Origin: Aedes albopictus
Lineage: Eukaryota > Arthropoda > Insecta > Diptera > Culicidae
Reading direction: 5' to 3'
Length of the DNA stretch: 64,000 bases
Assembly (NCBI RefSeq): GCF_035046485.1
Contig: NC_085138.1
Location: forward strand, 342,748,263-342,812,262
A program made the position numbers and the translations under genes. The notes beneath the pieces were generated by a model. That model had not been told where the DNA came from and did not search any database. It saw only the letters and a list, made by a program, of their open reading frames with translations. How positions within the stretch are numbered: the stretch's first letter is position 1; each line of letters opens with the position of its first letter. Positions 58,217 to 64,000 of this stretch are shown one piece after another.

Positions 58217-59060
58217 GGAGCCCCACGTTGGAGATCCAATTGTGAGGCCACCATGCACGAATTATATACCGCAGGCATCTATTGACGAAGACCTGCAGCC
58301 GTTGAGTGTTCTGCGCTGATACACACCAGGTTTCACTGGCGTATAGCAGCACAGATTTCACGTTCGAGTTAAAATTCGGATTTTAGTGCGTCGACTGATC
58401 TGGTTGTTTTTCCATACATTTCTTAAGCTCGCAAAAGCAGCCCTCGCCTTCTTGATCCGTGCACCTATGTCGATCTTGGTGCCGCCATCGGCCCTTGCAT
58501 CGGCCGCCATTTGGCTACCAAGATATTGGAAGCTTTCATTATTCTCCACTGATTGCCCAGCTACCGTAAAGCTGGAAAGGTTGACCGTGTTTACATCCCA
58601 CGAATTGGTCTTGTTGACGTTGATGGTAAGACCTGCCGCTGAGGAGCGATTTGCAAGATCATCGAGCTTGCTCTGCATATCAGAGCGCCGTCGAGCTAGG
58701 AGAGCAACGTAATCAGCCAATTCGAAGTCATTTATGTAGGTGCTCCATGGTAATAGGTTGCCACAGCAATCCACGATTTGGTTCACGGTCAATCGTACCA
58801 ACCAGGATCTCATCGATTACGATGAGGAACAGTAGCGGTGATAGTATACATTTTTGCCTCACTCCTTACTCTGCCTTACTCTGTACTGAAATACCGCGTA
58901 CTGTGCTTAAATGAGGCCGATGATTTTCTCAGGGACATCCTTGTTCCTGAAGGCTCCCCACATATTTTCGTGGTTGAGACGGTCGAAAGCTTTTGCGTAA
59001 TTAATAATCAATGATAGAGAGATTCTTGTAATTCATTGATTTGCTCCAGGATGATATGGA
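58217..59060 (-). pseudogene. Non-LTR retrotransposon RT fragment (clade not assigned)
   Basis: On the - strand, in several frames, RT blocks appear in order: DYAKAFDRLNHENMWGAF, SPLLFLIVIDEI-like text, DFELADYVALLARRRSDMQ (the catalytic A-D-D has become A-D-Y), SSAAGLTINVNKT, FQYLGSQMAADARADGGTK, KKARAAFASLRNVWKN, then SNVKSVLLYASETWCVS. The longest open piece is 58358-58813. The pattern suits RTE- or CR1-like elements of insects. Frameshifts and a lost catalytic residue show it is dead. The 5' half and 3' end are missing. Confidence 0.8.
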
Positions 59061-59329
59061 GCGTGACATCAGGTATCAGGTATCAGAAGGCCGTCTCCAG
59101 AGGCACGTTATCCTCCATTTGGAACATTTGTGCCATCGCCAAAATAATAGCCTATTTCATCATATACCTGAGGAAAAAGGAAGGAAATAAGGATAAGGAT
59201 GGGGATAAGGACAGGTAGGGAAATAGGAAAAGTACCCTGGAGGAGGATGCTAACGCATAAGCGTACCACAATGGGTTCAAACAGCGCCCTGAAAAGGGCA
59301 CTGTAATAACGCATAAAGCGAAAGAGAGC

Positions 59330-60290
59330 CTATAGCTCTTTAGCACAGCGGGTTAGGAACAACAGAATATCCTGAATATTCAGGTCTCTGAAGTCAGTTT
59401 CACTTAATAAGTGTTTACCGAATACTCGGAAACGCAGTTGCGCAAAACAGTTACATATCAAATGATACGAAGTTCCATAATCGGATTCACAGCTATCACA
59501 TGCAAATGAATCAGCTTGCTGCAAATTCGCCATGTGATAGCTGAGTCGGCAGTGGCCAGGCAATGCTTTGACCAGAATGCTGCTATTCAGCTTTGGCAGA
59601 TTTGTAAGATACTTCGCCACCCTTGGAGATGGCTCAGTACTATACAATTTGGTTTGACGACATGACTCCAAACTATTCCAGTATTGTCTGTGTTGAGTAG
59701 CAGCCCAGGTGTGAATCTGAAGCTTACCCAACACTTCGATATCGGAATAGCTGGCTCAGGGCCAATGAAGTCATGTGATGCTCCAGTGCGAGCTAACTCA
59801 TCAGCCAATTCATTTCCAGCGATGGAAGAATGGCCAGGTATCCATACAAGGTGAACAGCGTTTGCTGAATTCATCTCCTCGATTTGAGTTCGACAAGCAA
59901 TAACTATCTTCGACCTAGAGTTGGCCGAAGCAAGTGCTTTAATAGCAGCCTGGCTATCTGAACAGAAGTATATTACTTTGCCCATTACGTGCTGCTGGAG
60001 TGCTGATTGCACTCCGCACACAAGAGCAAAGATTTCGGCCTGAAAAACGGTGCAGTATCTACCAAGTGAGTAAGACTGATACAGCCTCAGCTCACGAGAA
60101 TATACACCAGCACCTGCTCGACCTTCGAGAAGGGAGCCATCAGTGTAACATACGATGCCGTCTGAAATACTTCTTCCCAGATACTCAGATGTCCACGTTC
60201 ACGCTTCCCGGGAAGTGAATTTCGTGAAAAATGTCCTATATGGAAAATTACAAGCAATTGTAAGATCACTTGGAGCAAAGACAATTTTGT
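59330..60290 (-). pseudogene. RNase H domain and C-terminal cysteine motif of the LINE
   Basis: RNase H landmarks are visible on the - strand: CYTDGSLLEGRAGAGV (first Asp), FQAEIFALVCGV (Glu), IYFCSDSQAAIKAL (second Asp) and VWIPGHSSIAGNELADELA (last Asp). The domain degrades RNA in RNA-DNA hybrids during retrotransposition in the clades that carry it. Downstream, in a different frame, CDSCESDYGTSYHLICNC gives the Cys/His cluster seen near the C-terminus of such ORF2 proteins. The frame ends at a TAG at 59330. At least one frameshift separates the parts (59587-60021 versus 59330-59734). Confidence 0.85.
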
Positions 60291-60399
60291 CCCAATTCAC
60301 CAAAAGTGGAAACAACGAGGTGTGTGTTGATGTGCGGTTCACAGGAGTTTCCTCTAGTAGACCGAGTACCCGTAGACGGTAAGTGCAAGAAAGTGCTTC

Positions 60400-62597
60400 T
60401 TATTCGAGATGAATGTGTAGTGGAGCAACGTCAAAGAGAGCTTCGAGCGCTGCCGTGGGAGTTGAAAAGAACGCCCCAGACATCGCCATTAGGCACATCC
60501 TTTGGAGACGGCTTAACTTGAATTGGACCGTTCTCATTTCGCCCTTTTGCCACCACACAAGACATCCATAGGCCAATATTGGCCGAATAACAGTTGTGTA
60601 GATCCATTTGATATACCTGGGTTTAAGACACCAAGTTGTACCAAAGGTTCGCCGGTATTGCCCGAAGGCCATACAAGCTTTCTTGATTCTGAACTCAATG
60701 TGAGGTGTCCAGGAAAGCTTAGAATCAAGAATAACTCCAACGTACTTTATCTGTTCAGTCACATCGATTTCAGAATCAAAGAGACGCAAAGCTCGAACGC
60801 TATTACGGTTTCGCCTTTCCGTAAAAAGAACAAGAGATGTTTTACTCGGATTAATCGAAAGGCCATATTGGCGACACCAACCCTAAACTACCTGAAGGGC
60901 TCTTTGCATCAGGTCGAAAAGGGTGCTGATGCACATACCAACTAACAATGTTAGATAGTCGTTGGCAAAACCATAAGTAGGAAAACCGCTATTATTGGGT
61001 TGCCTCAATAGCGTATCTGCTACAAGATTCCACAAAAGCGGTGATAAGACTCCTCCTTGGGGGCATCCACAAACACTCAATTTCCTAATCCCTGCTAGAC
61101 GCAATGTCGAGAAGAGATGTCGGTTTTTGAGCATTTGGTGAATCTAATTGGAAATTATTGGAGCTATACCATGACACCGTGTGGCTTCCAATGTGGCATC
61201 GAAAGGCACATTATCAAAGGCACCCTCGATATCTAAGAAAACACCCAAACATTATTGCTTTTGATCGAATGCTTTCTCGATATCGTAAACAACCTTGTGT
61301 AAAAGAGTCACAGTGGACTTACCAGATCGGTACGCATATTGGTTCACATGAAGAGGCACGTTGACCAGATGAACATCACGGATGTGATGATCCACAATGC
61401 ATTCTAAGAATTTCAGAAGAAAAGAGGTCAAACTGATAGGTCTGAAACTCTTTGCTTCTTCATACGACGCACGACCCAGTTTCGGAATGAACTTCACAGT
61501 AATATCCCGCCAAGATTTGGGAATATAGGGGAACGAACATATTTTGGACACAGCAACGAGCCAATATTTTTTTTTTTTTTTTTTGGTAGTATTGTGTTGT
61601 ACTTTGCTGAGTATTGTGTTGTTCTTTACAGAGAAGAACATTAATCAAGACAATTAGATGATCGGCATTGAACCACAAAAAACCCCACAACAATTGGTGA
61701 GATCTTTCCAATATTATTTATTTAAAAATATTTCTATTTCAGTATATTTACTTTATAACTGCATATAAGTTGAAAATTCGCTATTTTCAACATCCTTTCA
61801 TCTATTGGAAGATGCTTCAGTTCTGGGCTCTTTCTAAGTTGATGAAGGGATTTATAAATGCTTGCAAGGACTTGGCCAGGTGTGTGGAGCTGAGTGAATC
61901 TATGACATTGTAGATAGTAGCGACATCAGCAATGTCAATGGAAATATTCAACTTTGCAACTCCATCCAAGATTTGTGCAAGTATTCATGCTATGCTATGC
62001 TATGCTAAGCAACGAGCCAATATTTTTTGGATACTTACGACAAAAACCAATGGAAGTGTCCAAAATATATTGGCGTAACGCTGTGTCCAAAATACGTTCG
62101 TTCCCCTACCCTGTAGCAAAACTGCAAACAAGTATTTTTTTCAAAACATGTTTGAAATGATCAAGTCCCTTCTGAAGCAAAATAGGATAAATCCCATCTG
62201 CCCCAGGAGATTTGAAAGGAGCAAAGCTATTAAGAGCCCACTCAATCGATTCTATAGTTACAATACTCCGAGCCGAAGCCAAAGAATCATAACTACAAGA
62301 AAAGACATCAGGATCATCCAAAGATGTAATATCCACACATCCTGGGAAGTGTGTGCTGAATAAGCATTCCAGAACTTCCTTATCAGGGGAAGTCATATCG
62401 TCATTTGGCAAACGAAGTTTGTTCACTCGGAAATCCTTAGATTTTGCAAGGAATTTATTTAACCGACTGACTTCACTCAAACTGGAAACATTTGTACAAA
62501 GGTTTTTCCAGCCGGATCGTTCAGCAGACCGGAGAGCTTTCCTGTAGGCCTTGCGAGCTGACCCGAAAGCCTCCGAACCAGCCGAACGTCGTCTGTT
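60400..62597 (-). pseudogene. Reverse transcriptase domain of the LINE, with insertion
   Basis: RT blocks in order: FKSPGADGIYPILLQKGL (about 62200), YIPKSWRDITVKFIPK, FRPISLTSFLLKFLE, HVNQYAYRSGKST, DIEGAFDNVPFDA, CPQGGVLSPLLWNLV, then YGFANDYLTLLVG. The last should read A-D-D; the first Asp is Asn (codon 60961-60963), which would abolish polymerase activity. The thumb region (VGVILDSKLSWTPHI, AYGCLVWWQK) follows at 60400-60789. In-frame stops occur at 61252-61254 and in the stretch before HQMLKNRHLFS. A 579 bp MITE splits the domain at 61528-62106. Confidence 0.88.
61528..62106. mobile_element. 579 bp TA-flanked MITE inside the LINE
   Basis: The ends are GGGGAACGAACATATTTTGG and (reverse-complemented) GGGGAACGAACGTATTTTGG, followed by ACACAGC on both sides. 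TA lies at 61526-61527 and 62107-62108. Leaving it out with one TA makes the RT text run on in frame. Inside are an 18-base T run, the direct repeat GCAACGAGCCAATATTTTTT (61553 and 62009) and a GCTAT microsatellite near 61990. Confidence 0.88.
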
Positions 62598-63522
62598 TCA
62601 ACTTTTTCTACATTGTTTCCTGAGTTTCGCCAGATCAGATTTCCACCAAGGGGTTCCTCTTGTGATCTTCCCAGACCGTAGAGGGCATACTTGTTCAAAA
62701 GCTTCCATGATAAAGGTCGTTGTAGTATCAACGGCATCATGTAAATCACTTGGAGTGTCAATGGATGGTGAGTATCCATGGAATTTGACCGCAACCAAAT
62801 CAGTAAAAAGATCACAGTTTGTTGACCGGGGATTCCTGAAACGCAATGTTTGCGAAGTAACATTTAAATGTTCAAAAAAAATGTAGCGATGGTCAGATAA
62901 AGATTCTTCATCTGACACATGCCAATTGGTCAGCTCATGACTAATTCTAGTAGAAAGCGTTATGTCTACGATGAAGGTAGGGCGGTTGCCTATGTTAAGT
63001 AATGCAAGATCTGTACTACTTAAGTATTCCATCAAACTGGAGCCTCTCAAGTTAATGTCTGAGCTGCCCCCAGATGATATGGTGAGCATTAACATCACTA
63101 CCAACAATTAGCGGAAGGCCTTTTGGAGTACAGCATGCGATGACTTGTTTGAAAACATCCGTAGAGGATGGTTCATCATGCGGTAAATAAACCGAACAAT
63201 AGACGTATTTCCTGTTGATGTTTCCAACAGATACATCAATTGTGATAGCACATACATCTCTGGTGGTTAGTTCAGAGATGAGTGTAGCAACTATTGCGTT
63301 GTTGACAAGCACACAGGCTCGAAGCATGTTTGCCATTTCATGTTTACTGAAAGTAGCAAACACCGGGTTCACAAAGTATCCTAGATAGAAATTCCCCTTA
63401 CGGAAGTAAGGTTCTTGGACCAAGACCACTTGAGCTGAAGCATTTTGCATAAGTCTGCAAAGATTGATTGTTGCTGTTCTTTTATGCTGAAGATTGATCT
63501 GAGCTATCCTAACCGTAGCCAC
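62598..63522 (-). pseudogene. Endonuclease domain of the LINE
   Basis: From ATG 63522 the frame (MATVRIAQINLQHKRTAT) has the N-terminal endonuclease core, LVQEPYF with the catalytic Glu, VYCSVYLPHDE and LIVGSDVNAHHIIWG with Asp and Asn. It stops at 63052. A second frame (62598-63107) carries on with SLMEYLSSTDLALLN, NRPTFIV and LSDHRYIFF, the C-terminal Ser-Asp-His signature. A frameshift near 63055-63100 separates them. A stop at 62598-62600 then cuts the linker to the RT, after which the frame remains open. This nicks target DNA to prime reverse transcription in active relatives. Confidence 0.88.
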
Positions 63523-64000
63523 TACCCAAACTAGACAAGTTTAAACTCTTCACAACAACAGCACAACAAAGAACAGCAGCAACAAAACCAGATTGGTATC
63601 GATTGAAAAACGCCAAAGGCGAGGATACACAGAATACACTGTGTAAATCGCATAATGCGAAACCATATAGGTGAAAATTTAAACTAATTAACAACATCTT
63701 CATAATCCCGCCCTTATTTAGCATCAAGTGAGACTAAAGAAGGGCAGCCGATTGTCTCGGAGAAAAACACAAGGTCAACTGCACCATTGCTCCGGTTAGC
63801 ACAGTAAGGGCAGAATACTGTGGAGGGCGCCCTAGTACTCCACAGGCTCCGTTAAGCGGTTTGGTTTTTATTAGACCCCCCTAATCGTTCATTCCTAGGG
63901 CACGGTAAGCATATAGCCGCATCACACCATGAATTAGGGGTCACCTGTTCAATGGACTCTTACCACCGGAACAGGCAGTCCGTAGTGTTATTCTTAGCCA

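Larger units (their letters stand above)
59103..64000 (-). mobile_element. Decayed non-LTR retrotransposon with endonuclease, RT and RNase H (LOA/I-like)
   Basis: On the - strand the element runs from beyond the window end to about 59.1 kb. Order of domains: apurinic-type endonuclease, RT, RNase H, then a CCHC-like cysteine motif. Having an RNase H domain and this domain order fits the LOA, I or R1 groups of insect LINEs; I favour LOA but cannot settle it. Several stops and frameshifts, an altered catalytic residue and a MITE insertion show it is inactive. The 63.52-64.0 kb part is probably 5' UTR or the end of ORF1; I find no clear Gag-like frame there. Confidence 0.85.

Overview
The window looks like a repeat-dominated piece of a culicine mosquito genome (Aedes-like). 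This rests on an AT-rich background, a tRNA-derived SINE of the kind common in Aedes, a very high density of TA-flanked miniature inverted-repeat elements (MITEs), a Ty3/gypsy LTR retrotransposon and decayed non-LTR retrotransposons. I cannot name the species. No intact single-copy host protein gene is visible. The only host-like signals are one exon-like 49-codon reading frame near 27.7 kb and two GC-rich, promoter or first-exon-like islands near 31.7-33.0 kb and 57.0-57.9 kb.

Layout. 1-5.7 kb: tandem satellite of about 179 bp in + orientation, interrupted near its inner edge by a Tc1/mariner-like non-autonomous element. 5.7-13.8 kb: a spacer packed with TA-flanked MITEs, several abutting end to end; its two ends are inverted copies of each other. 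13.86-27.44 kb: about 75 more satellite monomers in - orientation, with nested higher-order duplications. The first 27 kb is therefore one very large imperfect inverted repeat with satellite arms. 27.4-38.2 kb: SINE, foldback elements, a nest of at least four TIR elements (33.3-35.3 kb), a promoter-like island and cryptic short repeats. 38.18-50.45 kb: a full-length, very young Ty3/gypsy element with 1,296 bp LTRs whose integrase region is split by a 3.1 kb TIR transposon with a perfect 8 bp target duplication. 50.45-54.5 kb: more nested foldback elements, including a hAT-type MITE and one with a perfect 72 bp inverted repeat. 54.5-59 kb: a tRNA-like sequence, GGTTTCAGG-type cryptic repeats, a GC-rich island and a SINE/LINE chimera. 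59.1-64 kb: a decayed non-LTR retrotransposon (endonuclease, RT, RNase H) on the - strand, itself carrying a MITE.

The parts do not form a conventional pathway. What unifies the window is transposon and satellite biology: inverted satellite arms that could yield double-stranded or piRNA-type transcripts, TIR elements of different families sharing internal sequence boxes, and a datable stack of insertions (satellite inversion, then MITEs; gypsy, then the 8 bp-TSD transposon). Boundaries come from reading inverted repeats and target duplications by eye. Family names at superfamily level are inferences from target-site size and termini.
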